This document shows positions 29,101 to 38,704 of a stretch of DNA of 64,000 nt, piece after piece; within the stretch, counting starts at the first letter, position 1; every line of letters begins with the position of its first letter. The stretch lies in NCBI RefSeq assembly GCF_000350225.1, contig NW_005178809.1, forward strand, positions 62,001-126,000. Direction: 5' to 3'. This DNA is from Chondrus crispus (taxonomy: Eukaryota; Rhodophyta; Florideophyceae; Gigartinales; Gigartinaceae). A program made the translations under genes and the position numbers. The notes under the pieces are model-generated. The model had not been told where the DNA came from and ran no database searches. It saw only the letters and a list, made by a program, of their open reading frames with translations.

Positions 29101-31730
29101 CCAAAAATCCTCACCTTCAAACTCAAGCAACGATTGCGCTGTCAAAGTTGGCCCTTCGATTGTCGGAGAGGGAATCGCAGAAACCTCTTTCGCTAATGAT
29201 GAAGAACTTGATGAAGTATCTAACGACAGAGCAGCAAACAAGTGAAAAGCTCATCTTCCTTTCGGCTAAATCTCGGAATGCAGTTGAACTTGACGGTCCC
29301 GCCCTGGCGAAAAGAGGAGCTCTGTTCGCTTTCAACCAATTTTGCAAACGCTTTGGGGCTCAACTGTTCGAGAAGCTGCCGTGGTTGTGGAACAGAATCA
29401 GAAATGCAATGACATCCTACGATCCAACGGTTACTAACGAAGAGATCAACCAGGCAATGATTGTGCTGCGGGCGATAGTTGGACATGTCTCAGCTCAACT
29501 TCACGAAGTTATTGCCTCTCTCTTGCCGTGTATTGTCACTATTTGTGCTGCCCCTCACGACGCGTATTCCAGGCATGCTCCCCAATGTCTTGCGGACGTT
29601 GTCGCTGCTATCCCTGGAGATGGTATGCAAAACGTGATTTCAGGATTGGTTCCTCTACTCTCAGGACGTCAAGACCAAAAGGACGCAGATATTTCAGCGC
29701 GACGGGGAGCGGCGAAGGCGTTACGGGCTGTGGTGGACAGAATGGGCGCCGAGTTAATTCCCTATGCCGCGTTTATGGTCGTTCCAATGATGACCAGAAT
29801 GGTTGATGAGGATGAAATTGTCCGGAAAGCGGCAGCAGGTGTTTTTGGCACTTTGGTTCGTTTGATGCCATTGGAAGGCGGAGCTCCGGACGATCCTCGC
29901 ATGAGCCAAGCTATGGCAGAGGAGAGAAAAACAGCAAGAACGTTTCTGGGGCAGTTGCTCGGCACTGAACCACGCTCTCACTATGAGTTACCAGTGTCCA
30001 TTGGGGACGGCATCACTCTACGTAAATATCAGCAGGAGTGCTTGGACTGGTTGGCGTTCCTCAATCGATACGAGCTGCACGGTGCGCTCTGCGACGACAT
30101 GGGACTGGGCAAAACCCTAATGACGCTTTGCATCATTGCCGGGGACTTTGTTAATGGTTCACGCGAAGGTTCAGCGTTCCCAGCCCTTGTTGCATGCCCC
30201 AGCACAATCGTTGCTCATTGGTGTGAGGAGGCGCAGCGGTTTTTCGGGCATGTGCTACCATCTATCGTTCAGTACTCCGGTTCGCCCAGAGAAAGGGCAC
30301 GGCTGAGAGGGGGCTGGAATTTGTCTCAAAGTGCGCTTGTCGTGACAAGCTATGACGTCTTGAGCAACGACCTACGGTTTTTCGAAAATGTTAGGTGGAA
30401 TTATGTTGTTCTTGACGAAGGTCATGTTATCAAGAACCCGAAGACAAGAGTGGCCAAGGCTGTGCGGTCTCTCTCCGCTCGGCACAGATTAGTTTTGACA
30501 GGAACGCCGATCCAAAATTCTGTTCTCGAGCTTTGGGCAATGTTTGACTTTCTAATGCCCGGATTCCTTGGCTCTGAGAAGAGTTTCAAGGACACTTTTG
30601 CCAAGCCAATCATGGCGTCTAGAGAGGGCAAATGCAACGAGACTGATCAGGAGAGAGGTATGGTAGCTACCGAGGCACTGCACAGACAAGTCCTTCCGTT
30701 CGTACTGCGACGTCTGAAAGATGATGTTCTTGATGAGCTGCCACCCAAGATTATGCAAGATTACTACTGCGTTCTAACTCCTCTCCAGAAGCGCTTGTAC
30801 GAGGACTTCCAATCTGAAATGAGTGCAAATGGAAACCTGGGCTCTTCCGGGGGCAAGTCTTCGGGCGGAACGCATGTCTTTACGGCTCTCAACTACATGC
30901 GAAGATTGTGCAGTCATCCAAAGCTCGTGCTTTCTAGAGACCATCCGGAATACGAAGCCGTTCACAAAGAGCTCCGCACCGAGGGTAAGACCATCAACGA
31001 TATTGACTCGAGTGCTAAGCTTGTTGGACTGATGAATGTGCTCAAGGAATGTGGCATTGGAAACCAAGAATCAGGAATCCGCGACTCAGGTGGCCACAGA
31101 GTCTTGATTTTTGCTCAGCTAAAGAATATGCTTGATATCGTGGAGAAGGACTTGTTCAAGGTTCACATGCCTGATGTCACATATCTGCGACTTGACGGCT
31201 CTGTCGAAACCTCGAAACGTCAACCGATTGTCACAAGATTCAATGCTGATCCCACAATTGATTGCTTGCTCTTGACAACGCATGTGGGTGGACTCGGGCT
31301 GAATCTCACAGGTGCTGATACAGTTATTTTCCTTGAACACGATTGGAACCCCACAAAGGATCTTCAGGCAATGGACAGGGCTCATAGGATGGGGCAGAAG
31401 CGCACTGTGAATGTCTACCGACTAATTGCCCGAGGGACGCTAGAAGAGAAGATTATGGGTATCCAGAAATTTAAGACACACATTGCGAACACTGTCGTGA
31501 ACAGAGAAAATTCCAACTTGCAGAGCATGAACACAGATCAGTTGCTAGATTTGTTCAAGGTAGAGGATGAGGACTCTGCAGAGGCAATGACTTCGGACGA
31601 TGCCGCCGCTGGAACCGGCAAGGGGATGAAGGCTGCCCTTTCTGGCCTTGGTGAACTTTGGGAGGAGAAGCAATACGAAGATGAGTTCGATATGGAAAAT
31701 TTCCTCTCAGGAATGCAATCGCGCTCATAA
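26178..31730 (+). CDS. MOT1: TBP-removing Snf2 ATPase MOT1/BTAF1
   Basis: Swi2/Snf2-family ATPase that dissociates TBP from DNA. I take the ATG at 26178, giving 1850 residues (yeast Mot1 and human BTAF1 are about 1850-1870). The N-terminus reads TRLDGLLSLLDSGSNAGVRK, MAAAQVGDLVAAHP and TTWETRIAASHAIAAIAEH, the conserved Mot1 HEAT start. HEAT repeats continue to about residue 1230, with basic inserts (KKREAKKRAR, RRRKAAAARRAAKARKAGRG). The ATPase follows: RKYQQECLDWLAFLNRYELHG, GDDMGLGKT-type Walker A (DDMGLGKTLMTL), LDEGHVIKN, LTGTPIQNSVLELW, and the second lobe GGLGLNLTGADTVIFLEHDW, AMDRAHRMGQ. No intron over 5.5 kb. Confidence 0.96.
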   Translation: MGGTSGATRLDGLLSLLDSGSNAGVRKMAAAQVGDLVAAHPSETRPVLRRVRRLLKSTTWETRIAASHAIAAIAEHAPRFVPALPKLEPVKDEQLKNEPTSMSLVKVDAKEHAALTIQAHSSIPPNPIVDSGLQFDKLDIEKLMAGGAMLFGSSGDEYKSEETNIAAQRAKLKADLGLDDRFSSGDMLGLKDEDLAISKMPVTNGLPPTNVPATADVVAEMEPQGLSARERNRKKREAKKRARMGGTSASRPSKRPRTSDSESAPDDGGAPEVFSLRDLSTQRDEEDEEFEREFGYNFWDFQATCEVFKQSLLEPRWEWRHGAAIGLREILMRHATSAGRCSPGQLGDHENARWLEDVCCRLLCVLAMDRFGDFVGDAVVAPVREAAAMTIGASSRALSPEDTRHLIARIFFLLTTQSSSQWEVRHAALLGARYILAVKDEMAEELIRLSFQSITDGLRDQDDDVRAVAAEALLPVVHQLIAFMPHQVPGLVTTLWDALLDLDDISASTSSVLRLLSEITKHPPHTDCNLLWLDPEALKEDFDEGEEEAISLNGKRDHKKVDTMSATLLEIVPRLWPFLRHNSKSVRRAAIELLETLTKNFDNDELLTWVVPLFSDLVSRLFRNILLEPENDTLEISQRVWKRILLPFVRNQSSTRVLVRTAGQMLKHWMQVSAQETRAEASVYDESRNRPKETPAARRRKAAAARRAAKARKAGRGKSVIPHTVHDGDSAPISEGPYDGVLMQQHAAEALGFVASLWPPNDFSIDAQLFESMRSPFANARRLACDICTHWAELSHSPNFVFSERIRSSLENEVLSKGGCVYAEVGSSVGSFFTDSLAFLNTVPESMIGGVIDTSSLKIFCMEGKKAVMARDSPSAAVCARSIKTHMTALVTGDTWEYLHTSLRSGGMQKRKLESLESLRMRILSSIGYTGVREDSSRIALTASATSALVSSTGTALPDKVAPFIKSLMAALRTSKNPHLQTQATIALSKLALRLSERESQKPLSLMMKNLMKYLTTEQQTSEKLIFLSAKSRNAVELDGPALAKRGALFAFNQFCKRFGAQLFEKLPWLWNRIRNAMTSYDPTVTNEEINQAMIVLRAIVGHVSAQLHEVIASLLPCIVTICAAPHDAYSRHAPQCLADVVAAIPGDGMQNVISGLVPLLSGRQDQKDADISARRGAAKALRAVVDRMGAELIPYAAFMVVPMMTRMVDEDEIVRKAAAGVFGTLVRLMPLEGGAPDDPRMSQAMAEERKTARTFLGQLLGTEPRSHYELPVSIGDGITLRKYQQECLDWLAFLNRYELHGALCDDMGLGKTLMTLCIIAGDFVNGSREGSAFPALVACPSTIVAHWCEEAQRFFGHVLPSIVQYSGSPRERARLRGGWNLSQSALVVTSYDVLSNDLRFFENVRWNYVVLDEGHVIKNPKTRVAKAVRSLSARHRLVLTGTPIQNSVLELWAMFDFLMPGFLGSEKSFKDTFAKPIMASREGKCNETDQERGMVATEALHRQVLPFVLRRLKDDVLDELPPKIMQDYYCVLTPLQKRLYEDFQSEMSANGNLGSSGGKSSGGTHVFTALNYMRRLCSHPKLVLSRDHPEYEAVHKELRTEGKTINDIDSSAKLVGLMNVLKECGIGNQESGIRDSGGHRVLIFAQLKNMLDIVEKDLFKVHMPDVTYLRLDGSVETSKRQPIVTRFNADPTIDCLLLTTHVGGLGLNLTGADTVIFLEHDWNPTKDLQAMDRAHRMGQKRTVNVYRLIARGTLEEKIMGIQKFKTHIANTVVNRENSNLQSMNTDQLLDLFKVEDEDSAEAMTSDDAAAGTGKGMKAALSGLGELWEEKQYEDEFDMENFLSGMQSRS

Positions 31731-31983
31731 CACTGCTTGTTCGCGAGCAAGCGCTGTGGAGAATACATGGCTAAATTTATACGTAGTTTTCTGTAGGCGT
31801 TGTAACATAGAGAAGGTAATCAAGCATATAAGCCGGGACTGAACCCCGGATTGTTTGGCCGCCCATCACACTTAGCTTCTAACATATTTATAAGTTCATG
31901 GCAATACTTTTTCGAAGGAGAACTAACCGTAAACCCTACCATCACCAGTCCATTCACGCCTGTACAATATCTAAAACAGTGCT
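31731..31983. other. Convergent intergenic region
   Basis: About 250 bp between the MOT1 and ArgJ stops. A short inverted repeat CCGGGACTGAACCCCGG near 31832 looks like a tRNA T-arm but lacks the rest of a tRNA; it may be a 3'-end hairpin. Confidence 0.3.
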
Positions 31984-33342
31984 TTACGTAGTATACTCTG
32001 CGTTAATTTCAACATACTTGTACGATAAATCACAACCCCAAGCAACCCCCGATCCTTCGCCGTTGCCCACCTTTACAGTTATAGCGACGGTGTCGTGTTC
32101 CGTTAGGTAGTCTTCAGGGGCAGCTTCCGACTTTCCCTTCATGTATAAAGAGGCGTCTTTTGCGTCAAACGGAACCGGGTTGCCCTTGGACATCAGTAGA
32201 TAGTCCCCTAACCGGATTTCAAGATCGTTGATGTCAAACTTCGCTCCAGCCATGCCTGCCGCCGCAGCAATCCTACCCCAGTTGGGATCCCTTCCAAAAA
32301 TGGCCGCCTTCACGAGACTCGAGCTGGCAATGGATTTCGCGATGGCTCTCGCATCCGCTTCCGTGTTGGCCCCCGACACCTGCACCTCCACTAAGACAGT
32401 CGCCCCTTCTCCATCCCGCGCGATGCTCTTCGCTAAGTGAATACATGTCGCAGTGAGTAAACTTTCCACTGCCTTGGCCTCGGGCGAATTCTCCACTTGC
32501 ACAACTACCTTGGAAGCGCCACTGCACATTGCGCAAACAACGTCATTTGTCGATGTATCCCCATCAACAGTTATTGCGTTGAAAGACCTGTCAACAGCCC
32601 GCTTTAGCATTTTGTGCAGAAGTCCTTTTTCCACATCAGCGTCGCAGGTCACCACCCCTAACATTGTAGCCATATCGGGATGGATCATACCAGATCCCTT
32701 ACACATTCCGCCAGCTGTCACGGTACTACCCGCTACTTCATCTTGGAAGGCAATTTGTTTCAGCTTCAAGTCTGTCGTCATAATCGCAGTCGCAGCGGCG
32801 GTGCCGGATTCAACCGTGCTAGAAGCTTGCGATACAACTTTCGGAAGAGCCTCTCGCATTAAGTTGATATCAAACCTCTTGCCAATGACTCCAGTAGAGC
32901 ATATGAAAACATCACTGGGCTGGCATCCAATAGCTTCGGCGGCCAACTCTGTCGTCTTGATTCCATCGGCGAAACCATCAGTCCCCGTGCCAGCGTTAGC
33001 CTGTCCGGAATTCAGCACAACAGCAGCAACCATTCCGTCGCTTTGCTTTAGATTCTGCTCTGAAATGTCCACTGGGGCTGCCCGGAGAAGATTCTTGGTA
33101 AACAAAGCGGCAGCAGTCACGGCTTTGTTGTCTTCAGCCAAGACAATGGCCAAGTCCGGTAGGCCTGAAGGCTTAAAGCCTGCAGTGTGACCACCTGCTT
33201 TGAATCCTTTCGGAGCAGTGACACCAGCGTCAATTTTTGTGACCATTCGGGTGGGGCACAGGGCCGGGCATGTCCTTCGCGAAGTGAATCGACCTCCCCG
33301 CAACGAGGAAGGGAGCGACACTTGAAACGCACAGTGAGACAT
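31984..33342 (-). CDS. argJ: Bifunctional ornithine acetyltransferase / N-acetylglutamate synthase
   Basis: ArgJ transfers acetyl from N-acetylornithine to glutamate (the cyclic arginine pathway) and in many organisms also uses acetyl-CoA. 452 residues, ATG at 33342. The N-terminal 35 residues (MSHCAFQVSLPSSLRGGRF) look like a plastid transit peptide. The mature part starts VTAPKGFKAGGHTAGFK. Family motifs follow: VLNSGQANAGTG, ICSTGVIGKRFD and the self-cleavage site KGSGMIHPDMATMLG. The Thr before MLG starts the beta chain and is the nucleophile. NAITVDGDTSTND, GRDPNWGRIAAAAG and the C-terminal LSYKYVEINAEYTT complete the family. Full length and intact; no intron. Confidence 0.95.
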   Translation of the reverse strand: MSHCAFQVSLPSSLRGGRFTSRRTCPALCPTRMVTKIDAGVTAPKGFKAGGHTAGFKPSGLPDLAIVLAEDNKAVTAAALFTKNLLRAAPVDISEQNLKQSDGMVAAVVLNSGQANAGTGTDGFADGIKTTELAAEAIGCQPSDVFICSTGVIGKRFDINLMREALPKVVSQASSTVESGTAAATAIMTTDLKLKQIAFQDEVAGSTVTAGGMCKGSGMIHPDMATMLGVVTCDADVEKGLLHKMLKRAVDRSFNAITVDGDTSTNDVVCAMCSGASKVVVQVENSPEAKAVESLLTATCIHLAKSIARDGEGATVLVEVQVSGANTEADARAIAKSIASSSLVKAAIFGRDPNWGRIAAAAGMAGAKFDINDLEIRLGDYLLMSKGNPVPFDAKDASLYMKGKSEAAPEDYLTEHDTVAITVKVGNGEGSGVAWGCDLSYKYVEINAEYTT

Positions 33343-34172
33343 TGTGCTGTGATGAGACCCTAGTTACGCACAGATGAACAGCAAAAAAAACTTTTAAAGC
33401 CTATGGGATGCTTTGAGAGACTTCAAGGCCGGTGTGCGATGCTCTTATACTTGGATTACTTGTTCTCTTGAAGGGACAGACACCCACACAGACACACTGC
33501 AAGGATTCCTGTGGGAACGCTCTGTGATCTCCAAAGAGCGATGCAACGCTGGACAAGCGTCTTGCATCCGATGCTCAGGAACTAGAAGACCAGGTTATGA
33601 GGATGTACAGCACATCAATGCGGGAGTCAAGTGCAACCTCGCAAACCCATGTACCAGTGAACACTGCTGGTGAGGTATCGAAAGGATCTGAAAATGATCA
33701 CAGCAATCCAGCACCGCATCGAAATTTTTGCTTTTCTGAGAGGAGCTGAGGGCCTCCCGATGCGCGCATTGGCTGTGCTCGATCCCCCAGAATCGTAAGA
33801 TGGCGATTGCTGTACGAGCTGCAGCATTACTTCTTTTATCCTGGATGGAGAGCAAAACAGCAGAGCAGCTCCCCAGCGAGGAGCGGTATCCTCTTCAGAT
33901 GAAGAGACTTCCGTTCGCAAACCCACACCATAGAGTCTCGGTCATATGAAGACTCCAACCACTAGACTAGGGGAAGGGGGACAGGCTGAGGTTGCAGGGC
34001 TTTCTTTGTGCGATTACAGCGACGCACGCAGAGCATTCGTACTCTTCTCAATGTTGGTGTCTCAACGACCAAGCCGATGTACAATTATCCACACGAATGA
34101 TCCCAAACTGATCAAGGAGTTTCGCATTTCTGAGCGCAGAATGCAGCAGTGTCTCGACGAATCTGAAGATAG
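33343..34172. other. Intergenic region, nothing firm
   Basis: About 830 bp between the ADAT2 stop and the ArgJ start, both minus strand. Overlapping ORFs of about 90 codons lie on the minus strand at 33595-33926 without motifs. It should contain the ArgJ promoter. On the minus strand near 33960-33975 TAGTCTAGTGGTTGG resembles a tRNA A-box, but no foldable tRNA follows. Confidence 0.35.
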
Positions 34173-34673
34173 CTATTTCTTCACTCGTCTCTTTTTTGGC
34201 TTCGGAGCGTTTGGATTGCTCCTTGTATAAAACTCTCCCAGCAGTTGCACAGCAGTTGCAGCTTCAACACCGCTCTGGATTTCCGGAACAAACATGTCAT
34301 CCCCCCCCTTCCCACATTCCTTATACATATTAAGTGAACGAACTGACCCACAGCCGCCAAAACGAGGGTTGGAGCACCCAAACACAATTTTGCCGATGAT
34401 ACCAATCTGCACGATGGCCGCCGCGCACATCACGCAGGGTTCACATGTCACGTAGAGGGTCAGCTCGCCGCGGTTAAATTTTTGCGCGCCGAGTGCTTCG
34501 AATGCCACCAGCTCCGCGTGTGAGGTCGCGTTTCCGAGCTCGTTTGTGCGGTTAGAGCCAACGGCGACGCACTTTCCTTTCGTGTCTATCAGAGCGCATC
34601 CAACGGGCACTTCCCCACGCTCTAACGCTTTGCGAGCTTCTTCCAAGGCTTTTTCCATGTTAATTGAAGTCAT
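34173..34673 (-). CDS. TAD2: tRNA adenosine-34 deaminase catalytic subunit ADAT2
   Basis: Deaminates A34 to inosine in the anticodon wobble position of cytosolic tRNAs, as the catalytic half of the ADAT2/ADAT3 heterodimer. 166 residues, ATG at 34673. The cytidine/deoxycytidylate deaminase zinc site is complete: SHAELVAFEAL (His52, catalytic Glu54) and TCEPCVMCAAA (Cys80, Cys83). FGCSNPRFGGCGSVRSLN is the ADAT2-type segment. The C-terminus ends in a basic KPKKRRVKK, possibly a nuclear signal. There is no transit peptide, so it is not the plastid TadA. Confidence 0.93.
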   Translation of the reverse strand: MTSINMEKALEEARKALERGEVPVGCALIDTKGKCVAVGSNRTNELGNATSHAELVAFEALGAQKFNRGELTLYVTCEPCVMCAAAIVQIGIIGKIVFGCSNPRFGGCGSVRSLNMYKECGKGGDDMFVPEIQSGVEAATAVQLLGEFYTRSNPNAPKPKKRRVKK

Positions 34674-35719
34674 TTGAAGGCGAGTTGTTCTCCTGTCAAA
34701 CGAGCTTGCGCCTACAGACCAAATGCTCCAAGGACGCGGTCGTCACAGACGCGAAAGCACTCCTCAAGACTGAACGCTCTTCCTGAGAAGGGCTACTGCT
34801 TCGCTTCAAAGCATATGTACACGTGTCATGTTCATTGTCATTGCTGTGGTATTTGTGGACAATGGCCCTTTCTATCTCCTCGTTCAGTGAACAAGCTTTG
34901 CCTGAAAATGTCTCTTTGCATACTTACGTTGTGATCCAAGTCTCCTCATCAGCATCTGGTTTAAGGACAGGAATTAAAGTTCGCTTAAATCCTATAAAAG
35001 GCCTTCATCATTCTTGTGGTTGCGGTATTTGTGTATGGACCAATCAGTGTCTGTCTGCACTACTACTGCATTCAATGCTCTCACTCTAACTTATGCGGCC
35101 TTTTCCGTCCCAAAGTCATATCGTATCCAGGGATGTCGAAGCCGGCACAGCATCACTATTCCAGATGAAGCTTTTTGTTCACATGTAGGTCGAAGCAGTG
35201 TGGAACTTATGACTTGTCTCAGTCATGAATGAAATCCCTTCAGTGTTTAATGTTTTCTTCAATACAGAGTAAAAAGCATCGTATCCTCTCTCTCTGATTC
35301 ATCTTTATATCTACACAATCATTAGCATTATTTCTTTTTATGAGTCATTGTGCATTGTGTACTTCTGCAGTTCCTTAAACGCGAAAGCAAGATCATCACT
35401 TATCCCGAAATCATATTCAGATTCATTTCGTTTCGCGCTTCTTTCGAGTGTAACCTTTATACCATAACTTTCAGTGTTTGGATATTTGCAACACTTGTAC
35501 CATTCCGTGAGATTTTCGGGCAGTAGTCTCAAAACGTGACAGTGTACTACATGACTCGAACCGGGGGATCATCCACGACGTACAAAAGGTCACTACCGAA
35601 CTGAACTATTCCTGCGTGTATGCTCTCGACAAGCGCAGATACATTTATCAGTGCACCTAGAACCACAGAGATTGACCCACGACTGGGCCAGTGGTCTCAT
35701 TGTAGCCTTAGCAAGGGCT
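34674..35719. other. Intergenic region with a tRNA-like relic
   Basis: About 1.05 kb upstream of ADAT2. On the minus strand at 35541-35615 an A-box-like TAGTTCAGTTCGG and a B-box-like GGTTCGAGTC stand at tRNA spacing, but acceptor and T stems do not pair. Otherwise only short ORFs without motifs. Confidence 0.35.
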
Positions 35720-36124
35720 CTAAACTCGATCCATGCTTCCTTTGTGCAAGTGGAGTTCTCCTTCGGGTGTGGCCGAGGGCATTTCGGAACTTATCTCGGA
35801 AGCTCTTCGATCAGGACCTTCAAGAGATCGACAAACTTGAAATGCATCACTGATCCGTGAAGCCTGTGTATGGTGGCTAATCACACTCTGGCTTGGGGCA
35901 TTTGGTCCCGGTTTCTGTTGAGATTGCGCTTCAGCTTGAGACCGGATGTGGTCTTGCAGTGTTTCCGCTTTCGCATTCTGAAGGTCGCTATCGAAGCCAA
36001 GTTCATCCACAACTTTATCCGTGAGGAAGGCGAAATTCTCAGGACTCTCCACAATCCATTTGATGAGTTTCTTCTTCTCTTCTTGAGATAGTTTCTCGAC
36101 GTCTAAGCTCTCCAGAGGGTTCAT
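35720..36124 (-). CDS. Hypothetical protein, 134 residues
   Basis: ATG at 36124. The first 60 residues (MNPLESLDVEKLSQEEKKKL, IKWIVESPENFAFLTDKVVDE) look like a compact helical domain with alternating charge and hydrophobics. The rest is Gln/Ser/Pro-rich and probably disordered. No family recognised. Support comes only from the protein-like composition of the N-terminal half and an ATG at its start, so it may be the first exon of a longer gene or non-coding. Confidence 0.4.
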   Translation of the reverse strand: MNPLESLDVEKLSQEEKKKLIKWIVESPENFAFLTDKVVDELGFDSDLQNAKAETLQDHIRSQAEAQSQQKPGPNAPSQSVISHHTQASRISDAFQVCRSLEGPDRRASEISSEMPSATPEGELHLHKGSMDRV

Positions 36125-36811
36125 AATGCTCGAGTATCACAAGAAAACGAGCACGCACGGTGATAGGAAAAGTGTGTGCTGGGAAGCAAAGTAAATCAGT
36201 AGGAGCACCCAAGACAATATCACTCCACGAACAACATGGGATGAACAGTGGGGAATTGCTTGCCACTTATTTATAATATTGTACAAAGGGATATCGGCCA
36301 GGCAAGTTCTAAGGACAGTGCGAGACAGTATCACGGTGCTAGCTTTGTTAGTAATAACGCGAGTGCTTGTGGAGATCCAATTCAAGGCCGAAGAAAGTTG
36401 ACCGATCGTGCAACAGGGATCACCTGCGAACGGCAGAGCCGCGAATCACAAAACCATTCGTCAGACGCATCAATTGTGCGGTTCAGAAACGAATAACATT
36501 ATTCACAGATGCTTTCAGCTACGTTGGTTAAGGGTTCGCTGGGCCAAGCTATACGGAGACCACAGAGTAAAAAGCGAAACCACCATCGATGACTGATCCG
36601 TGCAACTCATACTTCGGCATCTAACTGTCTGTTTGAGAATGCGGTTTTGCCCGAGCGCTAAATCGGTGAAAGTATATTAGTCCCCGCATATAAGGGATGC
36701 TCATTCCGTAACTGAATGTTTGATTGCACAACACAAAACCCATATCTGCATGTATTGGGCGACTGTCTGTCGCCCGAGCCCACAATCTTCGAATTGGAAA
36801 CATATTCATCC
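36125..36811. other. Intergenic region, nothing recognised
   Basis: About 690 bp upstream of the hypothetical gene and downstream of the GH47 stop. ORFs are short and conflicting. I see no repeats or RNA motifs. Confidence 0.35.
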
Positions 36812-38704
36812 CTATGAACACGGGCTGAGTGCCCCGATCCCTGGAGTGACCAGCAGAGGGTGACCTACACGATTAAACAACCAGTTGTCCAAAGACAGCA
36901 CGTCGTGGCCACTGAAAATTAAGTACAGCATCTTCAAGGTACTACCCATAAAGTCGCTAGGCATATTATTGCCTTTCGTGATGTTGCCTATGGTTGATTC
37001 TTCGAGAATTGTGAAGGCTCCGCTTCGCACTTTGCATTCCCTGTCGATGTTGATGAATGTCTTCCAGGCTTCGTCCCGGTACATGTTGTCCTGCGTGGTT
37101 CTCCACATGTAAAACAAAGCATCAATCAAATCAGACTGCAACCTGTACGCCCCGGTCGTGATCCATACCCCACCATTATACCTGGCCGATTCACCGCCCA
37201 GCATACCTGGAAAATGTCGATACATATTGATACACGAATTTGTAATGCCTTCCGCGACCTCCCGCCATTGCTCTACTTGTCTTGCAGAAACACCAATGTG
37301 CGTCACACCGAGATGAAATACTGCTGGCAAGTAGCACATGGCTTGCTCTACAACTGCGTCAGTTTCGTTCTGGCCGTCGGCAAAAGAGCGGACGTGTAGA
37401 TCTCCCGTCGGAGATTGATAAATCGCACGTTGCAGTAGCATGCGCATAGATGCATCTAATGGGTATCGCAAGGAAGCCTCGCAGCCTCCTCCCTGTCTCC
37501 ACGCCTTTGTCAGATATTCGTAGAACCCTTTTGCAGGTGTGGAGAAAGTGTTCATCTTGTCCACAATCGGGCCGGCACCCACCGTTTCAACTGCGCCATG
37601 CCACAACTCAACCATGTATGCGTAATACGACTCCATCGAAGTAGGATTGAGCGAACCAAACAGCCCAGAGGTGGACTTAAGCAACCTCTCAGCATATCGT
37701 AGAGAAACCAGCTCTCCGGTTGCCTTCACTCCCGAGACGTTGCGAGCTCGCATTAATTCACTCGTAATCTGCTCGCGAAGCAACAATGGCCCGGCCTCAA
37801 CAACAGCATGTACAGCACGTTCGGCCTTGCACCTAATCCCCCGAATCTCTTGCCGAAGCGAATGAAACCCCAACGCTCGAAATTCCAAAGACAGGCCGCC
37901 TGCCTGCGACTGGGTGGTATCAGTGCCCTCGCACTTGTACGGGCTGTGCTCAAAACCCTGCTGCCTCACTGCCGACAAGCGGCAACGAGGGTACGGCACT
38001 CCGTTCAGGGTACTGAAAGCCGGGCTCAGTCGCCTTCCTAGATCCTCGGCTTTTTGCAAAAACATGAGATCTGCCGTGAGCTGATACGCTGAGATCAGGC
38101 CTCCTAGAATCCGCGTTGTTACCTCGTGCACATTAACAAAGCCCTCTACATTATCAAAATGCAACTCTTTCTCCACCCATTCCCTTGCCTTGGCGTATCT
38201 CGAATCGAGCCTCATGATATACAAAGTCCCTAAAGCTTCCACGATCGAAGCCCCCATCCCACCTAGAGTGTCCAGCCCATCGCCTGTGAGAGGTCTAAGC
38301 GTATCCTGCCCCCATGCGCCCGCGACATAGGCGTCCCAAGCGTTCATGGCGGCGGTTCTCACAGCGCGGCGCCTGTTCTCATTCTCTCTTTCGTCTACAG
38401 ACAGCGAAGGGTCGATAATACGGGAAACGGGAGGTGGGGAGAAAGAACCGACTGGCTCTGCTGTGGTGCAAGTGTCTGCGTCGTGGCAACCGCATTGGAA
38501 GGGGTCGAAGGGGATGTCGGAGGAGGCATGCGGTAAGGCGGCCGGAGGGGGGGAGGGGACGAGAGAGAAAAACAAGGCAAATGCGAAGAACAGGAGAACA
38601 ATGAAGAAGAGGGAGAAACGCGTGAAAAGAAGGTACAGGACCCGTAGGAGACGCTGACGGCTAGTGAGAGCGATTCTGTGGGAGTGCTTCGCGATGAAGC
38701 GCAT
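36812..38704 (-). CDS. GH47 alpha-mannosidase-like protein, altered active site
   Basis: Class I alpha-1,2-mannosidase/EDEM family of the ER-Golgi. 630 residues from the ATG at 38704. A type II anchor (FSLFFIVLLFFAFALFFSLV) lies at about residues 29-48 after a short basic tail. The GH47 domain starts NAWDAYVAGAWGQDTLRPL. Family segments are clear: VHEVTTRILGGLISAYQL (keeping the Glu of the first acid), YRLQSDLIDALFYMWR, ECKVRSGAFTILEE, STLKMLYLIFSGHDVLSLD and LFNRVGHPLL. Several key positions differ from active enzymes. LDTLYIM reads LGTLYIM, RPE reads QSD, and NTEAHP reads NRVGHP. It may be a lectin-like or otherwise specialised member rather than a standard trimming enzyme. Confidence 0.88.
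   Translation of the reverse strand: MRFIAKHSHRIALTSRQRLLRVLYLLFTRFSLFFIVLLFFAFALFFSLVPSPPPAALPHASSDIPFDPFQCGCHDADTCTTAEPVGSFSPPPVSRIIDPSLSVDERENENRRRAVRTAAMNAWDAYVAGAWGQDTLRPLTGDGLDTLGGMGASIVEALGTLYIMRLDSRYAKAREWVEKELHFDNVEGFVNVHEVTTRILGGLISAYQLTADLMFLQKAEDLGRRLSPAFSTLNGVPYPRCRLSAVRQQGFEHSPYKCEGTDTTQSQAGGLSLEFRALGFHSLRQEIRGIRCKAERAVHAVVEAGPLLLREQITSELMRARNVSGVKATGELVSLRYAERLLKSTSGLFGSLNPTSMESYYAYMVELWHGAVETVGAGPIVDKMNTFSTPAKGFYEYLTKAWRQGGGCEASLRYPLDASMRMLLQRAIYQSPTGDLHVRSFADGQNETDAVVEQAMCYLPAVFHLGVTHIGVSARQVEQWREVAEGITNSCINMYRHFPGMLGGESARYNGGVWITTGAYRLQSDLIDALFYMWRTTQDNMYRDEAWKTFINIDRECKVRSGAFTILEESTIGNITKGNNMPSDFMGSTLKMLYLIFSGHDVLSLDNWLFNRVGHPLLVTPGIGALSPCS

Noticed and set aside
31826..31870. 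T-arm-like hairpin, possible minus-strand tRNA
   Set aside because: The loop lacks the conserved A58, and the upstream D-arm is too close for a tRNA.
33918..33990. Possible minus-strand tRNA
   Set aside because: The D-arm sequence looks right, but anticodon, T and acceptor stems do not pair over their full lengths.
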